64,000 nucleotides of DNA from Setomelanomma holmii (GCA_010015745.1 ML978171.1:124001-188000); one strand, 5' to 3'; shown: positions 36,956-49,047, numbered from the stretch's first letter. Numbers and translations: made by a program. Notes: generated from the sequence alone by a model not told the origin.

Positions 36956-37458
36956 GCGCATCTTTCTATATCTGTATATCTCTCTTTCCTGGCGTTGCAT
37001 CACCAGCGTTCTCGACAACGGGGGCTCGAAACACTATGACTTGTATATAATGCCGTATGATATGCGACTATGGGCATCGCGCACTATAGAATTGCATCAT
37101 GGCTCAAAGCTACAATGGTAGTAGAAATTATCCGATACGCGAACATCGTGCACCTTCAGGACCGTGAACTTGATCAAGGTGTACCATATCTTTCCTATAA
37201 GTTGTCGTAATAACATGTCATGACCACTAGAGCTAGAGAATTGATAGCCCTAAGACGATATTCGCGTGAGCACGTGATGTCACTGAAGTTTGGACGAGGA
37301 AAGAGCGACCGGGAACGTATCTTCGTCACTCACCCCACGAACTCACTCTGGGTGCTCTTGTCCCACACAACCAAAGTTATTACTCAGCTCTCGCCTCGCA
37401 TGCTTTCTCAGATTGCGGCAACCACCAGCCGCGCTCTGACAAGCGCTCAGGCCTGCGC
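36956..37458. other. Intergenic region
   Basis: These 503 bp lie between the protease stop and the next plus-strand gene. It is AT-richer around 37040-37200, which fits the 3' UTR and promoter. No coding signal is seen. Confidence 0.45.
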
Positions 37459-40400
37459 ATGATGGAGCCAGATCAGGGCAACCAGGAGCTTGGTACGCTC
37501 GAGTTTGCGCGTCATTATGGACTTTGCACACCATATGACCAAGAAGCTCTTCTCATCGGGAATGTACTCCCACCATGTAGCGACACTTTTGATCAAGACC
37601 TTCTAGCGCCTTCCAATGCTTGCATCACTAACAAGGTCAACACACTGATCAAGGAGCGACTTGCCGTCAACAAGGAAACCGCTGTACTACTCAAGGCGGT
37701 CCTTGATTCGCGAGAGTTACCACCAATTGAGCCACCGTCAACTGCGCGATGGAAGTGGGTGCTGAGCTTGAAACAAGAAGTTCCAGTCTTGCCTACCGAT
37801 TCTGACCTGGACCAACTCACCTTCGGAAGCATTGTCGTGCCAGACTTTCAGAATATGAAGATCCCATGTGAAGTTGTCGACGAGGCGAATGATGAAGGAT
37901 TTATGTGGCCGGCGAAGTATCTCACGTACTTGGCGCAGTGCGATGCTATGATCAAAGCAGAGAAGCTTGCTGTCTCGAAGGATGTGCTCTTGCATCTTCA
38001 AGACGCTGTTCAAAACTCATTTGATCCTAAGGGCCTCGAAATGCTGAAAGAGGAGAGCATTCATTACAAGCCTGTAAGTGGTTCTCACCGTGCTTGTACG
38101 TTGTGCTGATTTCCGCAGAAACTCGCACGCCAACCAGTAACTCCACCGCTGCTTCCTCTGTCACCACCACTGACGCTTTACATCCCTTCTTCACCAGCAA
38201 ACAGACTTCCGCTCCCTTCGGACAGCAGCAACGCAGTTGCTGCAGAGGCCAAGTACTTGGAGCATCAAATCATGAATGCAGACTCCTTGACCCACAAGAA
38301 CTCGGATAGTGACGATTCAATGTTGCTGGATATACATCCTTCAGACTTGAGCCCGCTCTTCGACAAGCAGGAGAAGGCTATCTTGAAGCGCAGAGCAGAT
38401 GACTTGAAAATAGAAGGGCCACTTACGCCACCCATGTTCTCCACCTCACCTCTCAAGAAGTTCAAATTCGTCACCTTCAAGGACATCGTCGATGAATTTC
38501 CTGCTGCACCTTGGGCCGGAGATGAAGGTGGAGATGGACAAGAAGCACTTGACTCAGACGGCGATCCTGATGGCGCATGGAAGGAATTTGAAAGGTTTGG
38601 TCAGAAAGCTGAACGGCTCGTGGCGAACGAGAAGCTTTCCGGAGCAGACACCACCGCACGCGTGGACATACCTGATGTCGACTTTACGCTTCCCGTCGCC
38701 CCATGGAACGAATACAGCCAAAGAAAAGGTGGCAAGCATCGACCAGGCGATACAGGGATTGACGCACAAATGAAGTTCTTACTGAGAATCAAGCGCGAAG
38801 ACCTCGCGGTAGGGGCATCCTGGCACGGCGTGTCCAGTCTCGAACGATGTCTCCATTGGGTCATCTTTACAACCAAGGTCTCGAAGATCAACCTAGATGA
38901 GCAATTGCATGGCCATATCGAACTGGATCAGATACTCGCTGAACTGCCAACGGATACAATTGCAACAAGCTCCGCGCAGGTCTGGAAGCCGGAAGACCTG
39001 AGGTTGCTGAATGAAGACCTCGAAGAGGATGAGATCGACCTGGCTGAAGTCGAAGAATGCAAAGACGTTGAGGTTCTGATTCGAAAGCGAAAGCTAGAAA
39101 TGGAAGAAGAGGCTGCCGAATTGCAACGCAAGCGCATCCTGCCACAATCAGTATCGCAAGGCCACGTGCAACCGCTGCAGGACGTACTGATCAGTCGCCA
39201 ATGGGAAGATGCGCAGGTTGTGGCCTTGTCAGACTTGAAGCATCCCTCGAAAACCTTGCGGCATGCTGGGCCAAGACCTCAGTCATCGCTTGCTCGGCAC
39301 GAGACCACGAAAGCACCAAAGCAACCGGCGAATGATCTCATGTTCGGTGGGTTTTCAGCAACTTCAGCCCTGCACAAGTTCATGGAGACTCGCGGGAAAG
39401 ACATGAAGTCCGAAAGAACAAAACATAGCGAAGCGAGCCAACCCTCTAAAACTGCCAAACCTTCAGCAACAATGAATCTAGCAATTCGCTCGAGAGAACC
39501 GTCTGTAGACCACGGTGTGTCTGTCACACAACAAGAGCTAGCTCAGGGCATATGGAAGGAAGGCAACAGTCATACCGCAACATTAATACGCTCACACCTG
39601 CCACCAGTGCCGAAGTACCTTCCCACATGCTCTTTCATCATGTCAACAGCTCTGCTTCAGCAACGTTCCTTAACTAAACTCATAGATCAGCTGTATCCTA
39701 ACGCTAAGATCGTATATCGAGATTACGATCTGCCACACTCTCCAGCGAAGGAAGCCGACGTAGTGCTGTCGCCGTCCACAGGCTTGATACTCACAACTCT
39801 CCAACAGATAAAACAGCGTCCGCTGCCGGGACAGCCCGACCGATCGCCACTCATGGAGCGTATGGTGAGCTTGCAAGCTCGATATGAACGATTGCTTGTC
39901 GTGATTGGTGAAGGACTCAGCCGCGAGATGGAGACACAAGGCTTTAATCGTCCCAGCGATCCTCAAAGTACGGAAGCTCTGGCACGACTTGAGAACTTTG
40001 CGGAGCAGCTAGAAGGCACCGTGGTGATCAAGCTCATTCTTGGCGGTGAGGAAGCACTGGCTCGGTCTGTTATCATCGAGATGGCGAAATATGGACTCCT
40101 GCATGGCTCTCAGGATATCGGTGATATTAGACCGTTGGCGACCGAGACAACGGTAAGTGGCTTTAGCCATCTCGGAGCTTTTTGATAGCGTCTGACAGAT
40201 CGAAAGTGGGAGACATTTCTCCGTCGTGTCGGTCTCAACCCTTTTGCGGCTCAGGTCATTGTGGCATGGCTCAAGAAGCCGTACGACCTGCAGCTTCCCA
40301 GGTCATCAAGTTCTACGACCACAATGGGTAGGCCATGTACGGTTTCCATGTTCGGCATGCCGGCGTTCTTGAACATGAGCGAGGCAGAGAGAGTCGAACA

Positions 40401-40497
40401 CTTCCAGGCTCTAATGGGTGGAAGCAGGATCTTGACGAAGGTGAGCAGAGTGCTTGACCAGAAGTGGGTGAGTGCGGCGCATGGCTTCCGGTTGTGA
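37459..40497 (+). CDS. XPF-like/HhH protein, candidate SHOC1/Zip2-type meiotic factor
   Basis: Exons 37459-38073, 38119-40152 and 40207-40497 give 979 aa. The N-terminal 700 residues are fungal-specific and partly low-complexity, with a charged coiled region near DLEEDEIDLAEVEECKDVEVL. From about residue 708 a segment has the order of an ERCC4/XPF nuclease fold: TCSFIMSTALLQQRSLTKLI, then IVYRDYDL, ADVVLSPSTGLILTTLQQIK and ARYERLLVVIGEG. The ERK/VERKT catalytic residues are absent, so it should be a pseudo-nuclease. The last exon encodes a helix-hairpin-helix-like tail (WETFLRRVGLNPFAAQVIV, FGMPAFLNMSEAERVEHF). An inactive XPF core plus HhH pair is the layout of SHOC1/Zip2, which stabilise meiotic recombination intermediates. 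Family assignment is inference from pattern. The 54-nt second intron uses an AAAG acceptor to hold the frame. Confidence 0.6.
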
Positions 40498-40785
40498 TTG
40501 TTTCCACAATAAAGCTATCGTCATGATAGTGGAGAGATAGATGGTAATTTGAAGTGCTACAAATTGGTCGTCTCGTGGTTGCCAAACCGCGTTGCGTCGA
40601 TGAACGTGGGGTGAAATCGAGCTTTGGCCAATGACGCAGAAACATTAGAGAAAGCTCTGGAGCCATCGCGCTACGGCCCTCAATTCTTCATAAACGTCTA
40701 TATCGAATGTTCACACCACACAGGGAGACGCCCGCGTGTATCTCTCCAGATATCTAATATTAAGCTACCATACGTCCCCACCGCC

Positions 40786-41424
40786 ATGGCGGCCATCCCA
40801 ATCGGCGTCATCATATCCGGCCGTCCAGTTCTCACAGATGCCCGCGTCGTGTCGCAAGCGCAATTCGCATTCGAGATACCCTCGCAGCCGTCCTTTTCAC
40901 ACATCGTCGTATTCCTCCTGCCTGGTATCACGTTACCAGATGGCACGGCCGCAGCTGTGTACGCGCAGTTGCCTGGCGCAACGCAGTTCAAGCTCCTTGG
41001 GGCCATCTCAGACGAGAAACCAAGCGCAATCTTCAAGGTCGTAGACAAGGCGGGCGGGCCAGCAGGCGGCGGACTCGGCTATGAAGATGCCATGAGAGAC
41101 GCAGGCACAGATGGAAACGCTGGGCCGCTTGCACTCGGTATATCAATAGAGCCAGCACAACAGGTTGCAGCTGCACTTGAGCAGCAGAAAGCTCAGAGTG
41201 CTGCTGCAGCACCAACAACAGGCAATGAGATGGTCTTGCGCGGACAGAATACAGTCACCACGAAAGTGCTGGCACAGAGGATTATCAAGAATTGCTACGA
41301 CTTCCTCACGAGCTGGGGTAGTGGGGATACGGTGCCATTGAAGGCGTTCCAGGCTTGGTGGATCAAGTTTGAGAATAAAATTGAGCATGATCCAGGGTTC
41401 TTGGAAAGGAGCGATGGAGGCTGA
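40786..41424 (+). CDS. OPI10: Hikeshi/OPI10-family protein
   Basis: A single exon of 212 aa. The start at 40786 (CCGCCATGG) gives the family N-terminus AAIPIGVIISGRPVLTDARV, with QFAFEIP and the PSFSHIVVFLLPG block. The C-terminal part includes LAQRIIKNCYDFLTSW and KAFQAWWIKFENKI. In animals, Hikeshi carries Hsp70 into the nucleus during heat stress; in yeast, Opi10 affects inositol secretion. The open frame extends 54 codons upstream, but the internal ATG fits the family exactly. It follows the XPF-like gene in tandem, about 290 bp downstream. Confidence 0.93.
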   Translation: MAAIPIGVIISGRPVLTDARVVSQAQFAFEIPSQPSFSHIVVFLLPGITLPDGTAAAVYAQLPGATQFKLLGAISDEKPSAIFKVVDKAGGPAGGGLGYEDAMRDAGTDGNAGPLALGISIEPAQQVAAALEQQKAQSAAAAPTTGNEMVLRGQNTVTTKVLAQRIIKNCYDFLTSWGSGDTVPLKAFQAWWIKFENKIEHDPGFLERSDGG

Positions 41425-41519
41425 ACGAAACTATCTGGCTTACACGACTTATACGTTCAAGAAGGGGAAGAAACATAATTGCACGATACAACAAGGACGA
41501 TACTGGGTGCCATCAGTCT

Positions 41520-42200
41520 TCAAAAAGCCTTATTCACACCCTGCCACTCCGGCTCCGCCAACGACGCCTTCAACATCACGCCAGGCCAACTGACCATTGG
41601 CGCTTTCTCAAGCCTCTTCTTCGCCAGCTCGACTACCGCATCACCAAGCACCTTTTCGATCCCACCTCGCTCAAAGTCGCTTTCCAGCTTCGCTCGCAAC
41701 TGCTCCAGCACTCCCCACGCCTCGCTCTTCCGCCCAAAGTCCGTGATCACCGCCAGCCTGACGAGTCGAGATAACTCCCCGATACGTTCAGCAATCTGTG
41801 GACTCGTGTGGCATGCGATCGCCGTCCAGACATCATGCTTGTCCTGGTCGCTCACGCCGAACGTGGACAGATGCTTGACAGCTGCGTCTGCGCCTTCAAT
41901 TTCGAAGCGTTGTGGTCCATCATACGTTGATGTGGTGCCGATATCGTGGAAGAGACATGCGGTGAAGAGGAGATCGTGCTTGACCGGGTCGGAAATGTAG
42001 ATTGAATTGGTGTGTTTGGCAAGTGCGGTGGCGTACAGGTAGACACGGATGCTATGGCTTAGGACAGATGGTGCTAGGAGAGCTGATGCGTGCGCGAACA
42101 CGGATAGGGATATGCGTGTCTCTGGGATCACGTTGAGGGTGTTGATTGGCCTGGCTTGGGTCGCGGTTGTGGATGGTGTGAATGATGATGGAGGGCACAT
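41520..42200 (-). CDS. HD-domain protein, cyanamide hydratase/Ddi2-like
   Basis: A single exon of 226 aa from ATG 42200. Metal-binding motifs of the HD fold are seen: SHSIRVYLYATAL, LLFTACLFHDIGTT, TAIACHTSPQIAERI and AVITDFG. The spacing and the RFEIEGADAA block match the fungal Ddi2/Ddi3 and cyanamide hydratase family, which hydrate cyanamide to urea in the best-known members. The true substrate here is unknown. It is head-to-head with the TPR gene (462 bp between starts) and convergent with OPI10 (95 bp). Confidence 0.85.
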   Translation of the reverse strand: MCPPSSFTPSTTATQARPINTLNVIPETRISLSVFAHASALLAPSVLSHSIRVYLYATALAKHTNSIYISDPVKHDLLFTACLFHDIGTTSTYDGPQRFEIEGADAAVKHLSTFGVSDQDKHDVWTAIACHTSPQIAERIGELSRLVRLAVITDFGRKSEAWGVLEQLRAKLESDFERGGIEKVLGDAVVELAKKRLEKAPMVSWPGVMLKASLAEPEWQGVNKAF

Positions 42201-42662
42201 ATTTAGGGAGCCAGGAAGTGCTCAATAGGAACTGAAGCAAGGCAGGCGATCAAGACATGATTCTGACTTCAAGAGCGGATTGCGAAGTTTATACATCAGA
42301 AGCGCGCCCTCTTGTAGACATGCCCGATTCGGGAAGGGGTACCCACCCCACTTATAGAAAGACACAGGAAGTGAAATTTTCAGAAATTGGCACCGCAAAT
42401 GTCACTTAAAGTCAATCTCCCAAGTAGCAACCTTAGAGACAAGTACAGACGAGAATATCAAAGTGCTGAGACAGCTCTAAAGAGTGTGGCGTCATCAATC
42501 ACATCGGTTGCGCGAAGCACTTTGCCCCGCTGCACCACGACATCTCCACTTCCTCGGCCGCTAGCCAAGTCAGACCATCGACATGCACCTGAGAACCTTT
42601 GAGTACCTTTCGCAGCAGCCAACATCCACACGCAAAGGTATATGAACGAAAGTGCTTGCACC
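42201..42662. promoter_or_regulatory. Divergent promoter region (HD protein / TPR protein)
   Basis: These 462 bp lie between divergent starts. A second ATG at 42642, in frame with the TPR gene, would add seven residues. I see no specific binding site that I can name with confidence. Confidence 0.4.
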
Positions 42663-44395
42663 ATGAGTTCAAAATTGACGTTATACCAATACAATCTCGG
42701 GACCTTTTCTCGTAAAGGTACAACTTCAAGTCACGAAGCACAAACGTGGTTCGACCGAGGACTTGTCTGGTGCTATGCTTTTCACCATGAAGAATCGGTA
42801 CGGTGTTTTGAGAAAGCGATTGCGGAAGATGAAGGCTTCGCGATGGCGTATTGGGGTGTGAGTAGTCCTTCGATGTGTACGTGGAAATCGAGGGCAAGTC
42901 AATTAATGAATATCAGCTCGCATTCGCACTAGGACCGAATTACAACAAGCCCTGGAATTTGTTTGATGAGAAAGAGCTGGAATCTACGATTCGCAAGATC
43001 AATGATGCCAACGCAAGAGCAAAGGCAAGCGTGTCGAAGGGATCAGAGCTGGAGAAAGCCCTTATTGATGCTGTTCAACTCCGCGTACCTGATGGGCTAG
43101 ATGAGAAGTCATTTCGCATATGTAACGAAGCATATGCACTTGCGATGCAATCCGTTTACGAGCAGTTTTCGGGCGACTTGGACGTCGTGTCTTTGTACGC
43201 TGACTCGATAATGAACCTGTCAGCATGGGATCTTTGGGACTTGAAGACTGGTGAGCCGACGCCTGGCGCTCGATCACTAGAAGCGAAAGCTATCTTGGAG
43301 AAGGCCTTGAAGCAGGAAGGCGTGTTCAAGCATCCTGGCATCCTGCATCTGTACATCCATCTCATGGAAATGTCGAAGACGCCAGAAGTTGCTCTCGTGG
43401 CGGCAGACCACCTTCGCAATCTGATACCGGATGCTGGCCATCTTGTCCACATGCCATCTCATCTCGACATCCTTGTGGGCGATTATAGACGTGCCATCGC
43501 CTCGAACGCAGATGCATGTCTAGCAGATGAGAAGTATCTCGCAGAACACGGCGGCGACAACTTCTACTCATTCTACCGCATGCATGATTACCACTCGCTC
43601 ATCTACGCCGCAATGTTCGCAGGGCAATCCGAAGTGGCACTGGAAGCAGTGACTCGTATGGAAAAGTCTCTCCCGGAATCCCTCCTCCGCATCCAAAGTC
43701 CACCCATGGCAGACTGGCTCGAAAACTTCGCTTCTGTCCGCGTCCACGTCCTCGTCCGCTTCGGTCGCTGGACCGACCTCATTGCCTTGCCCTTCCCACA
43801 ACACCTCGACCTATACTGCGTTACAACCGCCATGTTGCACTACGGCAAAGGCATCGCGTACGCCTCAAATGGCGACATCCCCAACGCCGAAAAACACCTC
43901 GCCGCCCTCGAAGAAGCGGTCTCTCTCATCCCCTCCTCGAGGATCTGCGGCGACTTCCCGAACCGCAGCAACGTGGTACTCCTCGTCGGCACCGCCATGC
44001 TCGCTGGCGAACTCGAATATCGCAAAGGTAATTTCAGCGCCGCCTTCACGCATCTCGAAACCGCAATCGCGCGCGACGACGCACTTACCTACGCCGAGCC
44101 CTGGCCATGGATGATGCCAACACGTCACGCGTACGCCGCTCTACTGCTCGAGCAAGGGCACGTAGCAGACGCGGCCGCGGCGTATAGGGCGGATTTGGGG
44201 TTTGATGATACGCTGCCGCGCGCGAGACAGCATCCGGGGAATGTTTGGGCGCTAGTAGGGTATCATGAGTGTCTTGTGAGGCTGGGCAGAGGAGAGGAGG
44301 CTGGGATTGTCGGGCAGCAGTTGCGTGTTGCGAGGGCGGTTGCGGATGTGGATGTTAGTGTGAGTTGTTATTGTCGTGGTGCTGGGAAAAAGTGA
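42663..44395 (+). CDS. TPR-repeat protein with bacterial-like architecture
   Basis: Exons 42663-42857 and 42917-44395 join across a 59-nt intron to give 557 aa. The splice restores AYWGLAFALGPNYNKPW. The N-terminal motif (WFDRGLVWCYAFHHEESVRCF, FEKAIAEDEGFAMAYWG) and the pattern of helix-turn-helix repeats through the protein mark tetratricopeptide repeats. This combination is familiar from many bacterial TPR proteins and occurs in scattered fungi. Function is unknown; TPR folds bind peptides or partner proteins. There is no signal peptide or catalytic motif. The ATG at 42663 (CACCATG) is preferred over 42642. Confidence 0.82.
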
Positions 44396-47300
44396 GTAGG
44401 GGGCAGAAAGGGAGAGAGTGAAACAGATTTACTATCATGTTGGCTTTTGAGTCAAGTTATGATATTAATGTTCGATGGAGTTTTTCCGTGTTACAGGTCG
44501 TTCATTGATGTGGTATCTGCCGTCATATGTGTAACTCAGTGCACGTCGCTACTATCGCAGTACCATTACCTGAAAATAGTGCAAAGGAGAGATCTGACAT
44601 GAGCTAGATACCTCTAACCTGTGTGGAACACTGATTCAAGACACATTTCGATGTGCAGTCCACTGTCTGTGTGGCAGATTGTTCGTCGTTTTCGTGTTGT
44701 GGTAGAGATATCAGGAGTGTGGTAGATCCAGCCTTACATGTATCGACACCGAGTCAAGAGGCAAGACTCGAAATTGATGTGCATTGCAATGTCAGTGTGA
44801 CTGGTGGTCGTTGTTTCGGTGTTTACCGTTCATGCAAGCGCTTGCTGCTACTATCGTGATGCTAATGAGTAACTGCGGCGCAGGAATCGGAAGGTAGGAA
44901 GATCAGATCTACCCTACCCCCGACTTCCCAGCTAAGCTGTCGATTGGCAATGTCTGCGTGGGTGGTGTTCGTTGTTTCGGTGTTGTGTGTGACAGGCCGT
45001 TGGTGCATCTGATTGCAGATGATCTTCAAGCCTAGATGGGATCGTCGGCTGAGGGGCCCGGGAAAGGGGATACTTTCGGGCCTTTTTTGGGCAAGTGCCG
45101 TACTGTATGAATGCCAGGATAAAGCTACAGTGCAGACGTGTGCCGTGTAGGACAAGCTGCATGGGGCTGGGAGATGAACCTGTAACGTAGTATTGGACAT
45201 GGAGTAGTTGGGACTGGGGAGATGGAAGTTTCCATATTGGTATCGATGCTTGGCGCTAGTGATGGTTATTGCGATAGCTGATGGACGCTTCCGGAACAAG
45301 CGATCCGAATTGGCTTATTCCTTAACGTTGCTTTTTGCTTCTATGGCGCGAATAGGGAGCCACATCCGATTGCTCAAAGTGCTTGGAAGATTGCTCTCGT
45401 AAGCGCATGACTTGATTATGTATTTTGACTATGTATCAATGCTCGAAGAACGAAGGCATGAAGAGCAAATCTGTCTTACCATATCCCCAGATGCTAGATG
45501 TGAACAATGATTTCCAGGGAGATATAATGCTGCTTTGCATGTAAGTGAGCTGCGTCCAGTGAGTGGCAGTTGTGTGGTAGCAATGAACGTGAGCTGCAAC
45601 GATTTTCTGCAGTATTCGTTACCCTGCAAGGTCTTTGCCAGCAGGATTTGAGATACACCACCTAAATCTCACGACAGACCATCTCGCTACTACAACAGCA
45701 TTTTCAGATTAGCCGCTCCAGATACTACCCCAGAGTATCAACTTGACGTGCTCAGAGACGTCGCCGACTTGCAACCATGTCCCTGTTCAAATGCCAGTTG
45801 TGGACGGCTCGGAAAATCTCAGGATGGGATACGCAACTACGTTTGGCCTGCGATCGGAATGTTCCGCACTCAGGCACAGGATGAATGTGAGGTGCCAGGG
45901 TGTGCTGCAGGTGCTGCAGGTGCTTGCTCCGCCGTTGTTCCAATGCGATGGCTTCTTAGGGAATTTATGCGGGCTGGCCAGACAGTCGGTGTGATGTGCA
46001 GGTTGATCAGATTGTTCGGGGAGCTTCTATTTTTCTTCGTCAGGCCTCAAGATTGGACGTGAAGAGTTGTTCACTCATTGCTTCGAAAGTGTGGGGGACG
46101 ACTGGAGGCCGATGGAAGTTGGACGCCTTAAGTGCAAGGGTACGAAGCTTTATCAGACTACCTCAAAGCCTATGTAGGTGTGTTAAGTCTGCCGTTATTT
46201 CTGCTAAGTCCGTTGAAGTGAATTCCATGCGGCCCCGGCAAGTGGAGACATTTCTCTTACAAACGGTGACTATTGTCTGGATTTTGATGACAAAAAAAGC
46301 GATCAGCCTTCGGTAGTCTGGAGAAGGGAGCGTACCACCTCTCTTTAGGACGGTGGGTTTTGGCAGGTACGGCTGCTTCTGCCAAGGCTATACTGTAAAA
46401 TGCAAGCGAGAGGGGTCTTGTTGATCGCATAGTTCTCTGCCGTCTTACAAGTGGATCTGCGCAATGCCAAAGGAGAACTCCGTGATATCCCGGTCCAAGG
46501 TTGTTCATGTTTGGAAAGCCATCTGTGAAGTTGTTTTCCACATCAGGCGAGGATCTCCTCATCTGGGCGTTCGATGATCTGATCTCGATGGACAAAGGGC
46601 CTTTTGTCGAGCTCCATGTCGTCAGCCCTACAGTATTGCGGCTGTCGCTCCTTGGGCATTGCGTGGTGTGGACCCTGACTCGAATGACATTCTCGCAACC
46701 ATTAAACCGCCACTACTGCTTTTTGCGCATCAGCCACGAGTCGTGTCGTGCATAATCTCGAGACCTAGGGTCACTCACAATGCCTCGGTAGTTGCTGCCT
46801 TGTTAATGTTGCGTCTCAAAGGTTTGACGATCCGCTGTTCTTCTCGCCGATGTTGTTCGCGACCCTGGCCCTCTTCACCGTCCTTCCCTAAACCACACTA
46901 GTGCATACTCGCTAGACGGAAATTTCGTCCCAACATGGTAGGGCTGTCGGGCACCAGTACAAAACAGCAGTCAGCGACATGCATTGACTTTTGCCGGTTC
47001 CTGACTTCTTGCGTTTAGCGAGTCCTTCCCGCATTCACTGCCACGCGACGTCAAATGGCAATGGCCGAGGTCAACCGGCTTACGCTGACATGACGAATAG
47101 TGCGACATTCTCTGGTTCAGTCGCGGCAACTATGGGAGACGGGGACGGGAAGTAGAGCGAGCAGACTCTGGGACTGAAGAATTAGAGCCCGTAGAAGAGG
47201 TACAGATGCGATAACGGAGCTGCCCGACTTCACCTCTCCTACAGATACACCATCTGGTATGGCGGAAGCGTCTTGATCCGGAGTACGTCTACTATTGGGA

Positions 47301-47658
47301 TTCTCTCCGCCGCCTCGTGGTTCAACGGCAGGGGCGCGGAGATCGGCAATGTCAAGAGCTTGGCCTTTGCCCTGTCCTCGTTGATCGGTGCGTGCGCAGC
47401 CCAACATGGCCGAACGAGTCGTGCGAATGCCCTTCCGGCATGGCTTCCAGTTTCCCGTACATGGCCCTGCCCCTGGCGCGACCTGCAGACATGTCGAATC
47501 GAGAACGCCAGTCGATTCGTGAGAGGGGGTGGCTTTCCTTTCCCTTGACTCTCTGGAGCGCACAATGCTTTCGTATATCTTACCGAACTTGCCCCGTCTT
47601 TGACCTAGATCCGGGGTGAACTGTAGTTTGACAGTCGCTGTCGTCAACGCTGGTAAAC
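44396..47658. other. Large gene-poor gap with short imperfect repeats
   Basis: About 3.3 kb, the longest stretch without a recognised gene. Open frames are short, overlap on both strands and show no family. Three imperfect 38-bp copies sharing the core TTGTTTCGGTGTT lie at 44663-44701, 44786-44823 and 44947-44985. A short CTGCAGGTG reiteration occurs near 45900-45925. I see no transposase, terminal repeats, tRNA or rRNA. Confidence 0.5.
44663..44985 (+). repeat. Three imperfect direct repeats of about 38 bp
   Basis: Copies at 44663-44701, 44786-44823 and 44947-44985 share GCAATGTC-like starts and the core TCGTTGTTTCGGTGTT. The last two are the closest; the first is weaker. Spacing is 123 and 161 bp. 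This was seen by eye only, with no element boundaries or target duplications. Confidence 0.45.
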
Positions 47659-49047
47659 ATGGTTGACAAAGAGAATCGCGGTCCGGAGCTGCAGGCGGTA
47701 AGTCACCTTCGATGTTCAGAGGACATGTTAGACATTAGAGACTAATGTAGGTTAGGTGGTGTCAACGATGGTGTCTCTGGCCTTCACGGCTACCGCCCTC
47801 CGTGTATATGTCCGATCATGTCTTGTCAAGGCTTTCGGCTGGGATGATGCATTCATGGTGTTCGCCCTTGTGAGTCGACATGTTGGTGGCATTGACGAAA
47901 CACTAACCATGGGACATAGCTCTCACACATCGTGTTCGCTACCTGTGCGATTGGAGGCATTCATTGGGGAACAGGGCGACATATGGACATCTTGTCCAAC
48001 AAGGAGATCTTCATGGCCATGAGGGTATGTGGGATCGAGACCTTCCAACAATTGCGTCAAATTGACATACCATACAGTACTGGTGGCTGTGTTACATTGG
48101 TTACTGCTGGGCTATGATCACTTCGAAGATCTCCATCGGACTGTTCTTGCTCCGCGTCACCGTCAAGCCCATCCATAAGTGGATCCTCTACTGTGCTATG
48201 GGGCTGACAGTCTTCACTGGCTTGGTCTTCTTCTTCGTCACTCTGCTACAGTGTTCACCGATCAGCTACTTCTGGGACAAATCATCTGGAACCGGCTCCT
48301 GTGTCCCGATCGATGTCATTATTGCCCTCACTTTCCTCTACAGTGCGTGTGCAATCATCTCGGACTTCACATTCGCCATTCTGCCATTCTTCTTGGTATG
48401 GGGCTTGAACATGCCAGTCAAGACAAGAGTCTTGCTGATCCCCGTCCTTGGAATGGCTTGCATGTAAGTGCATATCAGCACTTCAGGCTGCCTGGCAAGG
48501 ACTGATGTTTTCTTATAGTGCAAGCATAGCTGTCACCGTCCGCCTTGGCTATGTCATGGACTTCAAGAACCCGGATTTCCTATACGCCACAGTCGATGTC
48601 GCAATTTGGAGTGATATCGAACAAGGATTGGCGATTACAGCCGGCAGTCTTGCGACCCTCCGCCCTCTCTACCGTCAAGTTGCCGACCGATTGGGGCTTT
48701 CCACCGGTGGCACCGAGGACAAGAATTCGAAGCCGAGTGGCATGCGAACACCACAATGGAGCCCACGCATGTCCGCCCCAACCAGCCGCAACAAATTCCC
48801 AAGCTTCATGTCACTCCTACGCTCAGAAAAGGGCACCGTGAGGGACAAAGACGAAGAATACGGAATGGGAGATTTGCAGCCTGTGAGGCTGAGAGATGAC
48901 CTCGTCGATCGAGGTATGAGCGAGAAGAGTAATGATAAAAGTTTCACAACCTGGCAGATACAAGGCGGAAAGACGTCCGATGAAGAGCACCGAGCAGGAG
49001 CTATTACCATGCACACACAGGTGCACCAGGCATCTGAGAGGCGATAG
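47659..49047 (+). CDS. Fungal rhodopsin-domain integral membrane protein (PTH11/SAT5-like)
   Basis: Exons 47659-47697, 47756-47869, 47920-48024, 48078-48463 and 48519-49047 give 390 aa. It shows the fungal rhodopsin-domain pattern: GWDDAFMV after the second helix, WMITSKISIGLFLLR-like block (CWAMITSKISIGLFLLR), QCSPISYFWD, then ACIASIAVTVRLGYV and a WSDIEQGLAI-TAGSLATLRPL ending. Seven hydrophobic segments fit the family. The cytoplasmic tail of about 110 residues is polar and serine-rich. Some relatives are plasma-membrane sensors, but this one has no CFEM domain, so its role is unknown. All four introns are 50-58 nt GT-AG. Confidence 0.87.

Noticed and set aside
45893..45925. Short CTGCAGGTG reiteration
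   Set aside because: Only two to three units; too short to call a repeat array.
35070..47085. A shared 16-mer (AGGTCAACCGGCTTA) near 35075 and 47070
   Set aside because: One such match is expected by chance in a window of this size, and the flanks are unrelated.
47117..47647. 176-codon minus-strand frame upstream of the rhodopsin-domain gene
   Set aside because: Composition is low in hydrophobic order, there is no family signature, and it overlaps the neighbouring gene's promoter region.
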